Shown here piece by piece: positions 1 through 9,044 of a stretch of 64,000 bases of DNA. Every line of letters starts with the position of its first letter. Positions within the stretch are counted from its first letter, which is position 1. The position numbers and the translations under genes were made by a program. Location: the NCBI RefSeq assembly GCF_002252625.1, contig NZ_NQKW01000003.1, positions 62,001-126,000 of the forward strand, read 5' to 3'. The DNA is from Synechococcus sp. 1G10. GTDB lineage: Bacteria; Cyanobacteriota; Cyanobacteriia; PCC-6307; Cyanobiaceae. Below the pieces are notes generated by a model. It was not told the origin of the DNA, ran no database searches, and saw nothing but the letters and a program-made list of their open reading frames with translations.

Positions 1-733
1 CAAGGGCTCTGTACAGCGCTTCGCCTAGGGCTCCGTCGGCGCCACGGGCATCTCCCACTACCCCGCTGGCGGAGAGATCGGCTGTCAGCCAAGCGGTGGG
101 GACAGCGCCCTCAAGACTCCAGCCCGCTGGCGGGGCCGGATCGGGTTGACCCTCCCGGGGCCGTTCATGCCCCACCAGTTCCGGGGCCAGATGCAGCATC
201 AGGCTCGTTTCGGCCAGTGCTGCATGCAATCCCTCGCTGCGTTCCGGCTCAGGCAGCAGTGCCGCCACCCCTGGCGGACCGCTCCAGAGGAAGCAAGGCA
301 TCACGGCCAGGCGGGGATGGGCAGCCCGCAGCTGCCGCGCCGCCACCTGCAACAGGGCGATCTGGCCGCCGTGGGCGTTGAAGAGCACCAGGCGCTGAAA
401 CCCGGCCCGGGCGAGGTCGCCCCCGACGGCCATCACCACCTGGAGCATCACCTCCGCTGGCAGGCTGAGAGTGCCTGGGAAGGCTCCGTGTTCGGGGGAA
501 AAGCCCAGCTGGAACAGAGGCAGCCGCCAGATTGGCAGATCAGCGGGCAGCTGTTCGAGTACGGCCTGCAGCACCCGTTCGGCAAAGATCGCGTCGGTGC
601 CCAGGGGCAGATGGGGGCCGTGTTGCTCCACGGCTCCGAACGGCCAGATCACCGTGCTGCCCGCTCGGGCGGCCGCCTCCCGGGCCGCCATCCAGCTGAG
701 ACCTTCCAGGGCGTGCTTGGCAGGTGCTCCCAT
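1..733 (-). CDS. Creatininase family amidohydrolase (C-terminus cut by window edge)
   Basis: The minus-strand frame is open from an ATG at 733 to base 1, giving 244 codons without a stop, so the C-terminus lies outside the window. It carries the creatininase/MftE-type metal motifs: EQHGPHLPLGTD at about residues 36-47 (Glu, His and Asp ligands), FNAHGG at about 119-123 and a later Glu in the segment ALAETS. Family members are metal-dependent hydrolases acting on cyclic amides or formamides; the substrate here cannot be read from sequence. It is divergent from the S1 protein gene, with 52 bp between the two starts. The family call is secure, the reaction is not. Confidence 0.9.
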   Translation of the reverse strand, partial: MGAPAKHALEGLSWMAAREAAARAGSTVIWPFGAVEQHGPHLPLGTDAIFAERVLQAVLEQLPADLPIWRLPLFQLGFSPEHGAFPGTLSLPAEVMLQVVMAVGGDLARAGFQRLVLFNAHGGQIALLQVAARQLRAAHPRLAVMPCFLWSGPPGVAALLPEPERSEGLHAALAETSLMLHLAPELVGHERPREGQPDPAPPAGWSLEGAVPTAWLTADLSASGVVGDARGADGALGEALYRAL

Positions 734-785
734 CCTCTCCACGGGCCGATCCTTACAGTGTGGTGCTGTCAGATCACCCTGGGCC

Positions 786-2078
786 ATGGCTGGATCGCAG
801 CGTCCCGTTCCACCCGCAGGCCCCCGCTCCAAGCCGGTGCCTCCTTCCCAGGCGGAGCCGCCGTTGCGCAAGCCTCCCCAGCTCATGTACCTCAGCCGCA
901 AGGATGAGGAGGAGGACAAGACATCGCCGGCGCCCAGCGCAGAACAGGCCGGATTGAATGCGCCGCAGGGTGCCTCGAGTGCGGCCCCACCCCGTCCGGC
1001 TTCAGCTCCCCAGGCAGGAGCAGAGCTGGCCAGCGATGACGACCGCTTCGAGATCGCGAGCCTTGAAGGCATGACCATGGCCGACCTGATGGGCGCGCCT
1101 GATGGTCCCTCCCGTCAGGCGCGCTCCAGCCGCTCTGCCGCTGGCGCCGGCTCAGGCACCACCACCTCCCGGCCGACCCGAACCGTCGATGATTTCGACT
1201 TCGATGAGGACGCCTTTCTCGCCGCCCTCGATGAGAACGAGCCTGTGGGTGCCACTGGTGATGTGGTCACCGGCACGGTGATCAGCGCTGAAAGCGATGG
1301 GGTTTATATCGACATCGGCGGCAAAGCGCCGGGCTTCATGCCCAAGGCCGAAGCCGGTCTCGGGGTGATCGGCAATCTCAAGGAACGCTTTCCAAAGGGT
1401 CAGCCCGTTGAGGTGCTGGTCACCCGCGAGCAGAACGCCGATGGCATGGTCACGATCAGCGCCCGGGCCCTGGCCCTGCGCCAGAGCTGGGAGAAGTTGA
1501 AGCAACTGGAGGCCGCCGGCAAGGTGGTGCAGGTGAAGGTGACCGGCTTCAACCGGGGCGGCGTCACCTGCGACCTGGAGGGCCTGAGGGGGTTCATTCC
1601 CCGCTCCCAGCTGCAGAACGGCGAGAACCACGAGCAGCTGGTCGGCACTTCTTTTGCCGTGGCCTTCCTGGAGGTGAATGCCGAGACCCGCAAGTTGGTG
1701 CTCTCCGAGAAGCGGGCCGCCAGTGCCTCATTGCTGGCTGATCTGGAGGTGGGTCAACTGGTGGATGGTCAGGTGGTGTCGGTCAAGCCTTATGGCTTCT
1801 TCGTGGATCTCGGTGGGGTCAGTGGTCTGCTGCACCAGTCGTCCATCACTGGCGTTCATCTGCGCGACATCCGGGAGGTCTTCAGCCAGGGGGAGCGGCT
1901 CAAGGCAATGGTCACCCAGATCGATTCCTCCCGTGGCCGGATCGCCCTCAACACTGCCCTGCTCGAGACCCAGCCAGGCGAGCTGCTCACGGCCAAGGAC
2001 ACTGTCATGGCGGAGGCTGAGGACCGGGCCAACCGGGCGCGCCTGTTGATGCGTCAACAGGAGCAGGAGGCGGGATGA
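786..2078 (+). CDS. S1 RNA-binding domain protein (cyanobacterial ribosomal protein S1 homologue)
   Basis: A 430-aa product with a Pro-rich basic N-terminus (about residues 1-35), a low-complexity acidic linker, then three S1 OB-fold repeats at about 155-225, 240-310 and 320-395. Typical S1 signatures are visible: GTVISAESDGVYIDIGGKAPG, VTGFNRGGVTCDLEGLRGFIP and VVSVKPYGFFVDLGGVSGLLH. The frame stays open upstream to 471, but that part is antisense to the creatininase gene; the ATG at 786 gives the short basic leader seen in cyanobacterial S1-type proteins. It overlaps the Tab2 homologue by 4 bp, which suggests coupled translation. Likely role: mRNA binding in translation. It is shorter than classical rpsA, so a second S1 paralogue elsewhere is probable. 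Confidence 0.9.
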   Translation: MAGSQRPVPPAGPRSKPVPPSQAEPPLRKPPQLMYLSRKDEEEDKTSPAPSAEQAGLNAPQGASSAAPPRPASAPQAGAELASDDDRFEIASLEGMTMADLMGAPDGPSRQARSSRSAAGAGSGTTTSRPTRTVDDFDFDEDAFLAALDENEPVGATGDVVTGTVISAESDGVYIDIGGKAPGFMPKAEAGLGVIGNLKERFPKGQPVEVLVTREQNADGMVTISARALALRQSWEKLKQLEAAGKVVQVKVTGFNRGGVTCDLEGLRGFIPRSQLQNGENHEQLVGTSFAVAFLEVNAETRKLVLSEKRAASASLLADLEVGQLVDGQVVSVKPYGFFVDLGGVSGLLHQSSITGVHLRDIREVFSQGERLKAMVTQIDSSRGRIALNTALLETQPGELLTAKDTVMAEAEDRANRARLLMRQQEQEAG

Positions 2079-2974
2079 GCCAGGCCGCTCCTGCAGTGCC
2101 CGACGTCCAGCTCACCCCCGACTGGGAAGTGGATTTCTTTTCCCGTCCGGTGCTTGATCCTGGCGGCAAGAAGCGATGGGATCTGCTGATCACGGCCACC
2201 CCCGCCAGTGAGGGCAACCAGCCCAGCTTTCGCTGGGCGAAGAACTGCCCGGCCAACACGGTCAACTCGGTGTGGCTCCAGGGGGCGCTCAACGAAGCGC
2301 TGGCGGCGGCAAGTGAGCAGGGAATGGGGACCCCGCGGCGGCTGCGCTGCTGGCGGGCCACGATGCGCACCATGGTGCAGCGGGCCGCCGAGTCGATTGG
2401 CCTTGAGGTGATTCCAAGCCGGCGCTGTTACGCCCTGGCCGAATGGCTGAGTGAACGGGAACGCGACGTTTATCCCGCTGAGGAGGGGTACATGGCAGGC
2501 CCCCTGGCACCGCCTCCCCTGCCGATGCGTTCGCCGCCCCTGCCCCTGCCGGAGGCGGCCAGGGGTGATTCATGGGACTGGGCTTCCCTGCCACTCGGTG
2601 CCCTGCGCGAAGCCTCAGAGTGGGAGATCGGCTTCGGAGGGTTGTTTCCCATACCCGCCGATCTTCCCGACGAACTGGTGGTCCCGGGCCTGCGCCTGTT
2701 CAGCCGCAGCCGCTCCCTGGCCATCGCCGGCTGGTTCGAAGGCCTTGAGCCTGCCCGTCTGGAGATGGAAGGAAACAATCTGGTGCTCGAAGCGGGCCTG
2801 GAAGACCGCTGGCGGCTGGCGGTCCTGGCTGAGAAGGAGGCGAACGAGGTGACTGAAGCTTTCACGGCGGCTCGCGAGGCCGCCGCTGGTCTGCAGTTCA
2901 TCGCCGTGCAGAGCGATGTGGACTCCGGGCGCTTCGATGGCTTCTGGCTCCTGCGCGACATGCCCGACTTCTGA
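2075..2974 (+). CDS. Tab2/Atab2 family RNA-binding protein
   Basis: A 299-aa protein matching the Tab2/Atab2 (DUF1092) family: a WEVDFFSRPV start segment, then KKRWDLLI, a Cys-Pro followed by VNSVWL, and a C-terminal half with FGGLFPIPADLPDELVVPGLRLFSRSRS-like composition. In plants and algae the family helps photosystem mRNA translation, especially psaB. The ATG overlaps the end of the S1 gene by 4 bp (ATGA). The pairing of an S1 protein with a Tab2 homologue points to a translation-linked operon; this role is inferred from family and context. Confidence 0.9.
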   Translation: MSQAAPAVPDVQLTPDWEVDFFSRPVLDPGGKKRWDLLITATPASEGNQPSFRWAKNCPANTVNSVWLQGALNEALAAASEQGMGTPRRLRCWRATMRTMVQRAAESIGLEVIPSRRCYALAEWLSERERDVYPAEEGYMAGPLAPPPLPMRSPPLPLPEAARGDSWDWASLPLGALREASEWEIGFGGLFPIPADLPDELVVPGLRLFSRSRSLAIAGWFEGLEPARLEMEGNNLVLEAGLEDRWRLAVLAEKEANEVTEAFTAAREAAAGLQFIAVQSDVDSGRFDGFWLLRDMPDF

Positions 2975-2986
2975 TGCCCATCGCCC

Positions 2987-3799
2987 GTGGCTGAAGCCGT
3001 CGACCCCCCCTTCGATCGCCCCGACAGGGGCTTCAACACTCTGGAAGGCTGGACCTGGGTGGGCACCTATGGCGGCTACTTTCTCCAGTGCGACCTGCTG
3101 CAGGAGTTTGAGCACGGCTTTTTCACACGGCAGTGGAGTGGTCGCGGCCCCCAGGAGCTGGCGGCCGCCATCAGTGCCGGTGTTTCGGTTCACCGCACCC
3201 GCCAGATCCACAGTTCCCGGGTGCTGGCCGCCAGTGAAGCTGCAGCTGAACCCTGGCCGGAGGGCGATGGGCTGGTCAGCGATGCTGGCGGCCAGTCGCT
3301 CTGGGCCTGCGGCGCCGACTGCACCCCCGTGCTGATCGCCGATCGGGCCAGGGGCTCGGTGGCGGCCTGTCATGCCGGCTGGCGCGGGGTGGCCACCGGC
3401 ATCCTGCCGACAGCGATCGACACCCTGGAGCGCTCGGGCAGCCAGCGCAGCGATCTGCTGGTGGCCCTGGGGCCTGCCGTGAGCGGCGAGGCCTACCAGG
3501 TGGAGTTGGATGTAGCCCTGCAGGTGGGCAGCGCCTGCTGCGCCCCTGGTGAGGATCCCGCCGAGGTCCTGGCGGAGGCCGGGGCCCTCAGGCCCGATCC
3601 TTCGCCTGGCTCCCCTGGTGATCGCTACCGCCTCGACATCCGCCTGGCTGCCAGGGCCCAGTTGCTCAAAGCAGGACTAGGTCCTGAGCAGCTGCAGCTC
3701 TGCCCCCTGTGCACGGTGGCGGAGCCGCAGCTGTTTCACTCCTGGCGCCGCGATCAGGTCAAAGCTGTGCAGTGGAGCGGCATCGTCGCCCAGGCCTGA
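2987..3799 (+). CDS. pgeF: Peptidoglycan editing factor PgeF (YfiH/DUF152, laccase-like fold)
   Basis: A 270-aa protein with the three family metal/active-site segments: HRTRQIHSS at about residue 68, ADCTPVLIAD at about 107, and CHAGWRG at about 125. E. coli YfiH removes mis-incorporated amino acids from peptidoglycan precursors, and homologues also show purine nucleoside activity. The start is a GTG 12 bp after the Tab2 stop; the nearby ATG at 2974 runs into a stop after six codons. It is the last gene of the S1-Tab2-PgeF run and converges on the FAD protein with 17 bp between stops. Confidence 0.92.
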   Translation: MAEAVDPPFDRPDRGFNTLEGWTWVGTYGGYFLQCDLLQEFEHGFFTRQWSGRGPQELAAAISAGVSVHRTRQIHSSRVLAASEAAAEPWPEGDGLVSDAGGQSLWACGADCTPVLIADRARGSVAACHAGWRGVATGILPTAIDTLERSGSQRSDLLVALGPAVSGEAYQVELDVALQVGSACCAPGEDPAEVLAEAGALRPDPSPGSPGDRYRLDIRLAARAQLLKAGLGPEQLQLCPLCTVAEPQLFHSWRRDQVKAVQWSGIVAQA

Positions 3800-3816
3800 A
3801 CCTCGCCTGGATCGAG

Positions 3817-5520
3817 TCATAACTGGTTTGGGCCCGGCACCCCCAGCAGGCTGCAGGCCACCGCTTCTGCCACCCGAATGCCATCGATGCCGGCGGAGAG
3901 GATGCCACCGGCATAACCGGCGCCCTCCCCGGCTGGGTAGAGCCCGCGGGTGTTCAGGCTCTGCAGGTCAGGGCCCCTCGGGATCCGTACCGGCGAGGAG
4001 GTACGCGTTTCGACCCCGGTAAGCAGGGCTTCGGCCATGGCGTAGCCGGGAATGGTGCGCTCGAAGGCTGGGATCGCCTCCCGCAGAGCGACGACGGCGA
4101 ACTCCGGCAGGCAGGCGCTCAGATCAGCGGGGGTGGTGCCGGGGGCGTAGGAGGGCTGGATCGATCCCGGCGGGCGGCTGACCCCATGGCCCGCCAGAAA
4201 ATCGTCGAGCCGCTGGACGGGCGCCCGATAGCTGCTGCCGCCGAGGGCAAAAGCCTTGGCTTCCCAGTGACGCTGGAAGGCAACTCCGGCCAGGGGGTCG
4301 TCTGGTCCCTGGCCGTAGGGGAGCAGATCTTCCAGCTCCAGTCCGACCACGATGCCGCTGTTGGCATTGCGCTCGTTGCGGGAGTGTTGGCTCATGCCGT
4401 TGGTGACCAGGTGGCCGGGCTCAGAGGCGGCTGCCACCACCAGCCCGCCGGGGCACATGCAGAAGCTGTACACGCTCCTGCCATCGCCGAGATGATGGAC
4501 AAGCTTGTATTCTGCTGCGCCGAGTCGCGGGTGGCCCGCGCAGGGCCCCCAGCGGGCCGCATCGATCAGCGCCTGGGGATGCTCGAGGCGCACTCCGATC
4601 GAGAAGGGTTTGGGCTCCATTCGCACCCCGCCTCTGTGGAGGCTGGCAAAGGTGTCGCGGGCGCTGTGGCCCACCGCCAGCACCACATGACGGGCCGCGT
4701 GACAGGAGCCATCGGCGAGCACAACTCCACAGACCCGTTGTCCCCCTGGGGCCGCTTCGGTCTCAAGGCACACCACCTCGCTCTGGAAGCGGATTTCGCC
4801 TCCAAGGGCCTCGATGCGGCTGCGCAGTCCCCGCACCACCGTGGCCAGCTTGAAGGTGCCGATGTGGGGGTGGTGCAGCGTCAGAATCTCGGGATTGGCC
4901 CCGCAGGCCACCAGCTCCAGCAGCACTTTTCGCCCGAGGTGACGGGGGTCCCGCACCTGGCTGTAGAGCTTGCCGTCAGAGAAGGTGCCGGCTCCACCCT
5001 CGCCGAATTGCACATTCGAATCAGGGTCGAAAGGCCGCTGGCCCCTCCAGAAGCCGAAGGTGTCGGCTGTGCGTTCCTTGATCGGCTTGCCCCGCTCCAG
5101 CAGCAGGGGCCGCAGCCCCATCTGGGCAAGCACGAGCGCGGCGAAATAGCCACAGGGCCCTGCCCCGATCACGATCGGACGCTCGGGCCGCTCTGAGGAC
5201 CCTGGTTCCAGGCGAGCCGGGAACCGATAGGTGGTGTCGGGAGACGGGCGCAGATGGGGGTCCTTCCGCCAGCGCTGCAGCAGTGCCTTGGGATCGGCCA
5301 CCTCCAGATCGAGGCTGTAGCTGAAGCGGATGGCGTCCTTGTTGCGGGCATCGACGCTGCGCCTGACCAGCTTCAGAGCCCGCAGGCTCTGGGCTGGAAG
5401 CCCAAGCCGCTTCAGCACTGCCTGGCGCAGATCGTCGTCGGTGTGATCAAGGGGGAGCTTGAGTTCGCTCAGCCGCAGCACGGTGCCTGCCTGGTCCCTG
5501 GGGAAATGTTGCTTGAGCAT
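3817..5520 (-). CDS. NAD(P)/FAD-dependent oxidoreductase, COG2509 type
   Basis: A 567-aa protein with an N-terminal alpha/beta domain (about 1-100), a dinucleotide-binding motif VIGAGPCGYFAALVLA at about 117-132, then FGEGGAGTFSDGKL and a C-terminal ATGVETRTSSPVR-like segment ending in GEGAGYAGGILSAGIDG. The layout matches the COG2509 family of uncharacterised FAD-dependent dehydrogenases. No membrane segment is seen. The physiological substrate is unknown. It has no same-strand neighbour close by, so it is probably monocistronic. Confidence 0.85.
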   Translation of the reverse strand: MLKQHFPRDQAGTVLRLSELKLPLDHTDDDLRQAVLKRLGLPAQSLRALKLVRRSVDARNKDAIRFSYSLDLEVADPKALLQRWRKDPHLRPSPDTTYRFPARLEPGSSERPERPIVIGAGPCGYFAALVLAQMGLRPLLLERGKPIKERTADTFGFWRGQRPFDPDSNVQFGEGGAGTFSDGKLYSQVRDPRHLGRKVLLELVACGANPEILTLHHPHIGTFKLATVVRGLRSRIEALGGEIRFQSEVVCLETEAAPGGQRVCGVVLADGSCHAARHVVLAVGHSARDTFASLHRGGVRMEPKPFSIGVRLEHPQALIDAARWGPCAGHPRLGAAEYKLVHHLGDGRSVYSFCMCPGGLVVAAASEPGHLVTNGMSQHSRNERNANSGIVVGLELEDLLPYGQGPDDPLAGVAFQRHWEAKAFALGGSSYRAPVQRLDDFLAGHGVSRPPGSIQPSYAPGTTPADLSACLPEFAVVALREAIPAFERTIPGYAMAEALLTGVETRTSSPVRIPRGPDLQSLNTRGLYPAGEGAGYAGGILSAGIDGIRVAEAVACSLLGVPGPNQL

Positions 5521-5602
5521 GTATTCCAGCAGCCCGCCACCACGGGCGCATCAGGGCTGTCAGGCTGGGGCCACGAATCCGTTGACATTGCGGCTGTTGT
5601 TT

Positions 5603-5737
5603 ATGGGTCTCGCCCACTGCCCGCTCTGCGTTGCCCTGGCCGTCATCAGCCTGGTACGTGGCGGCGCCCTGGGGGTGCTGCTCTTTCGGCTGTGCTTCGT
5701 TGAAAGCCAGTCACGTTGGCGCCTCAGCGCTGCCTAA
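5603..5737 (+). CDS. Possible small membrane protein (44 aa)
   Basis: An ATG at 5603 opens 44 codons with one hydrophobic stretch (about residues 8-32) and a short polar tail, lying 36 bp before the MBL gene on the same strand. No clear Shine-Dalgarno sequence precedes it. The frame also extends upstream over the start of the FAD gene, which weakens the case. I do not recognise it; it may be a chance ORF in the leader of the MBL gene. Confidence 0.2.
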   Translation: MGLAHCPLCVALAVISLVRGGALGVLLFRLCFVESQSRWRLSAA

Positions 5738-5773
5738 GTTCGAAGGTCAAACCAGCTTTCGAGCTCTGGCTCC

Positions 5774-6559
5774 ATGGCATTCCAGGCCACCTACTTCGGC
5801 GTCAACGGCTGGCTGCTTGATTTCGACGGCTGCCGCATCCTGCTCGATCCCTGGTTGACGGGACCCCTGGAGTTTCCTCCCGGCCCGTGGTTCTTCCGGG
5901 CCGAGCTCAACCAGGCCTGGTCGGTTCCCGATGGACTGGATCTGCTGTTGCTGACCCAGGGGCTCCCCGACCATTGCCATCCAGCGACCCTGGCGCTGCT
6001 GGATCCCAGTCTGCAGGTGGTGGGCTCGGCCGGAGCTGCCGCCAAAGCCTCCCAACTGGGCTTCCAGGCGGTCAAGGCCCTCGTTCCTGGGGAAATGTTT
6101 CAGTACGGCGAGCTGACGATCACCGCAAGTTCCGGGGCCCCTGTGCCCCAGGTGGAGAACGGATACTGTCTGCAGCATCCCGCCGGCAGCCTCTATGTGG
6201 AACCCCATGGCTTTCTCTCGGCTGACCTCCCGTCCCAGCCGATTGATGCGGTGATCACCCCGGTGCTCGATCTGGGCCTGCCCCTGGTGGGAGCTTTCAT
6301 CAAGGGGAAGCAGGTGCTGCCCCAGCTCCTGGAGCGCCTCCAGCCCAGGGTCGTCCTGGCCAGCACCAGTGGTGGTGACGTGAGTTACGAGGGCCTCCTG
6401 ACCCGGATCCTCTGGCAGAAGGGGACCATGGAGGAAGCAGCTGGGGTCGTGGCGGCCGGCTCCCGCTTGATCGATCCAGTGCCTGGTGTGATCTACGACC
6501 TGCAGACCGCTCAGGGAAGGATCAGCAGTTCATGTTCCACCATGAAAATGTTGCCGTAG
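5774..6559 (+). CDS. MBL-fold metallo-hydrolase-like protein
   Basis: A 261-aa protein with a metallo-beta-lactamase-like layout: a GVNGWLLDFDGCRILLDPWL start, then LLLLTQGLPDHCHPATL at about residues 55-71. The first His of the usual HxHxDH motif is Gln, while the D-H pair is kept, so metal binding may be altered. A closing segment ASTSGGDVSYEG is present. The function is unknown. The last 49 bp overlap the convergent HD-domain gene. Confidence 0.8.
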   Translation: MAFQATYFGVNGWLLDFDGCRILLDPWLTGPLEFPPGPWFFRAELNQAWSVPDGLDLLLLTQGLPDHCHPATLALLDPSLQVVGSAGAAAKASQLGFQAVKALVPGEMFQYGELTITASSGAPVPQVENGYCLQHPAGSLYVEPHGFLSADLPSQPIDAVITPVLDLGLPLVGAFIKGKQVLPQLLERLQPRVVLASTSGGDVSYEGLLTRILWQKGTMEEAAGVVAAGSRLIDPVPGVIYDLQTAQGRISSSCSTMKMLP

Positions 6560-7350
6560 AGATTGGCGAGGATATCTTTGCCCGCCTGAGTAAGCTCTAG
6601 ATATGGAATCGCATTCTTGATGTAGGGGAACACCTGGCCCCAGTAGAAGGTTGGATAGGCCTTGAGCAGCTGCCCGGGATTATCGCAGCCCAGCGCCTTG
6701 TTCACTCCCGTTTCCTCGAACTCCCAGAACAGGGCCGGAATCTTGTTTAGGTAACGGGGATCGCTGAGCTGGCCAATCAAATCAGAAGCCCGCACCAGGC
6801 CGGGCATGTGGGTGGTGCACTGGTGATCGGTGGAGGCGGGAACCGGAAAGCGGGTGAGCTCGATGTTGCTTTTGATCGTGTCGGCATCGATCAGCCCGTG
6901 GCCGCCGAATCGCTCGTCGATGAACAGCTTGCCGCGATCGATGTGGTACGGCGTGAGTGCTGCGCAGGTGGCACCTTCCTTGAGCCTCACCGATTCACCA
7001 TTGACGCCTGTGGCGTAGTGGCCATCTTTGTCGTCACGACAGACACCCTTGATGTAACCAATGTCGTGGCAGAGATGTGAAATTGTGAAATGCAGCCAGT
7101 CTTCCGGCGTGACGCCTCCCTCTCTCAGATGCTTGCCATAAAGAATATGCTGGCCCACCAGGGTGACCAGGATCGTGTGCTCGACATCGTGGTAAAGAGC
7201 ATCACCGGTGGCGATGTTTTCCAGAGCCATCGAAGCCGCCCAGGAAATGATCTCCTCGTACTCACGCTTGAGCGTGCCGTAGGAGGATCGATAGATGGCG
7301 ACCAGACGTTGCTGTACGTCGGCAATCATCAACCGTGTGGCGTTGAACAT
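6511..7350 (-). CDS. HD-domain metal-dependent phosphohydrolase
   Basis: A 279-aa protein with an HD-type motif set: HDVEHT at about residues 55-60 and HLCHDIGY at about 91-98, a spacing consistent with an HD phosphohydrolase. No sensory domain is visible. The substrate is unknown; nucleotide or cyclic-nucleotide hydrolysis would fit the fold. Its 3' end overlaps the convergent MBL gene by 49 bp. It is divergent from glutathione reductase. Confidence 0.8.
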   Translation of the reverse strand: MFNATRLMIADVQQRLVAIYRSSYGTLKREYEEIISWAASMALENIATGDALYHDVEHTILVTLVGQHILYGKHLREGGVTPEDWLHFTISHLCHDIGYIKGVCRDDKDGHYATGVNGESVRLKEGATCAALTPYHIDRGKLFIDERFGGHGLIDADTIKSNIELTRFPVPASTDHQCTTHMPGLVRASDLIGQLSDPRYLNKIPALFWEFEETGVNKALGCDNPGQLLKAYPTFYWGQVFPYIKNAIPYLELTQAGKDILANLYGNIFMVEHELLILP

Positions 7351-7413
7351 CGCGGATGGTGACGGACTGCCCGCCTGATTCTTCGCTACAAGCTTGCCAC
7401 CTTCTCAGCGGCT

Positions 7414-8928
7414 GTGAAGACTGCACGGCAACCGATCGACCATCCTGGCAGCAGTGCACCAGCTCTCACCGTGACCACCAGCGTAGATCCGCCGGCCAGC
7501 CCACAAGCCAGCCCAGAAGCCAGCTCCACCGCTGCTCACGACCGCTACGACCTGGTGGTGATCGGAGCCGGATCCGGGGGGCTGGCCGCCGCCAAACGCG
7601 CCGCCAGCCATGGGGCGAGAGTTGCCGTGATCGAGGGGGACCGGGTCGGGGGGACCTGCGTGATCCGTGGCTGTGTGCCCAAGAAGCTGCTGGTCTACGG
7701 ATCTGCGTACCAGCACCTGTTGGCCGATGCGGCCAGCTATGGCTGGAGCGTGGGACCGACCCACTGCGATCCTTCCCAGCTGCTGGCGGCGGTGCGCGCG
7801 GAGGTGGATCGCCTCAATGGTTTGCACATCGGGTTTCTCGAGCGCGCCGGGGTGGAGCTGGTGACGGGCTGGGGGCGCTTTCTCGATGACCATCACCTTG
7901 AAGTTGTCGGCCGCGATGGCAGCTCGGATGGCAGCTCGGATCGCAACGCTGATGCAAGCCGGCGCATCCTGCGCGGTGAACGCCTGCTGATCGCCACAGG
8001 GGGGCGTCCGCACCGCCCATCGATTCCTGGGGCTGAGCTGGGCTGGGTGAGTGATGACATGTTTCTGCTCGAGGGTCTGCCCCAGCGGGTGCTGATCGTG
8101 GGCGGCGGCTTCATCGCCTGCGAATTCGCCTGCATCCTGCGCGGTCTTGGGGTGGAGGTGGATCAGTTCGTGCGCGGTGATCACCTGCTGCGGGGTTTCG
8201 ACCGGGAACTGAGTGCCGCCGTGCACGAGGGCATGGAAGCCGACGGGATCACCATCCACTTCTCCCAGACCCTGACCGCCATCACCGGCAAGGCCGGTGA
8301 GCTGGTCGCAACCACCTGCCAGGGACGAGAGGAGCCCTGTGGCGGCGTGCTGCTGGCAACGGGCCGCCAACCCTTTCTGTCCGGCCTGAATCTGGCGGCG
8401 GCTGGAGTGGAGGTGGACGGCGGCCGTATCCCGGTGGATGCGACTCAACGCACCAACGTCCCTCACATCTTCGCTGTTGGGGATGTAACCGACCGCATCA
8501 ACCTGACTCCGGTGGCGGTGGATGAAGGCCGTGCTTTTGCCGACAGCGTCTACGGCGGACGAGCCCGGCAGGTGGACCACGACCTGGTGGCCAGTGCCGT
8601 GTTCAGCCAACCGGAGCTGGCCACGGTGGGCTTGAGTGAGGAAGAGGCCTTGGCCCGCTACGGCTCCGAAGGGATCCGTCTCTATCGGGCCCGCTTTCGC
8701 TCCATGGCCCAGGCCCTGCCTCAGCGCGGCCCTCGCTGCCTGCTGAAGCTGGTGGTGGAAGTGGTTTCAGGCCGGGTGCTGGGCTGCCACATGGTTGGTG
8801 ATCACGCGGCTGAGATCATCCAGATGGCGGCGATCGCGATCGGCATGGGGGCCACCAAGGCAGATTTCGATCGCACCATGGCCCTCCATCCCAGCGTGGC
8901 CGAGGAGTTCGTGACAATGCCCCAGTGA
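7414..8928 (+). CDS. gor: Glutathione-disulfide reductase
   Basis: A 504-aa class I pyridine-nucleotide disulfide oxidoreductase. It has the FAD motif VVIGAGSGGLAAA (about 48-60), the redox-active disulfide GGTCVIRGCVPKK (Cys82 and Cys87), an NAD(P) motif VGGGFIACEFA, the second FAD segment FAVGDVT and a C-terminal HPSVAEEF with the catalytic His-Glu pair. The CVIRGC spacing separates it from mercuric reductase and lipoamide dehydrogenase. The N-terminus is about 40 residues longer than usual and Pro/Ala/Ser-rich; the GTG at 7471 is an equally good start. A 12-bp in-frame tandem repeat (7915-7938) adds a DGSS duplication. It reduces GSSG in the cytosol with NADPH. Confidence 0.93.
   Translation: MKTARQPIDHPGSSAPALTVTTSVDPPASPQASPEASSTAAHDRYDLVVIGAGSGGLAAAKRAASHGARVAVIEGDRVGGTCVIRGCVPKKLLVYGSAYQHLLADAASYGWSVGPTHCDPSQLLAAVRAEVDRLNGLHIGFLERAGVELVTGWGRFLDDHHLEVVGRDGSSDGSSDRNADASRRILRGERLLIATGGRPHRPSIPGAELGWVSDDMFLLEGLPQRVLIVGGGFIACEFACILRGLGVEVDQFVRGDHLLRGFDRELSAAVHEGMEADGITIHFSQTLTAITGKAGELVATTCQGREEPCGGVLLATGRQPFLSGLNLAAAGVEVDGGRIPVDATQRTNVPHIFAVGDVTDRINLTPVAVDEGRAFADSVYGGRARQVDHDLVASAVFSQPELATVGLSEEEALARYGSEGIRLYRARFRSMAQALPQRGPRCLLKLVVEVVSGRVLGCHMVGDHAAEIIQMAAIAIGMGATKADFDRTMALHPSVAEEFVTMPQ
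7915..7938 (+). repeat. 12-bp in-frame tandem duplication in gor
   Basis: The 12-mer GATGGCAGCTCG occurs twice head to tail (7915-7926 and 7927-7938). It keeps the frame and doubles the residues DGSS in a surface-like polar stretch between the FAD and NAD(P) domains. Confidence 0.9.
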
Positions 8929-9044
8929 GCAAGGCTGGATGAGCGCGGCCTGGGGGGAAAGATCACGAAGCTGTCAGCGGATAGAGACAGCGGCAACATT
9001 GATCACCTTCTGTGGGTTAATGGAATTTCGAGTCATACGTTGCG

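Noticed and set aside
471-785. Longer N-terminus for the S1 protein
   Set aside because: This part of the frame is antisense to the creatininase gene and has no S1 or leader character.
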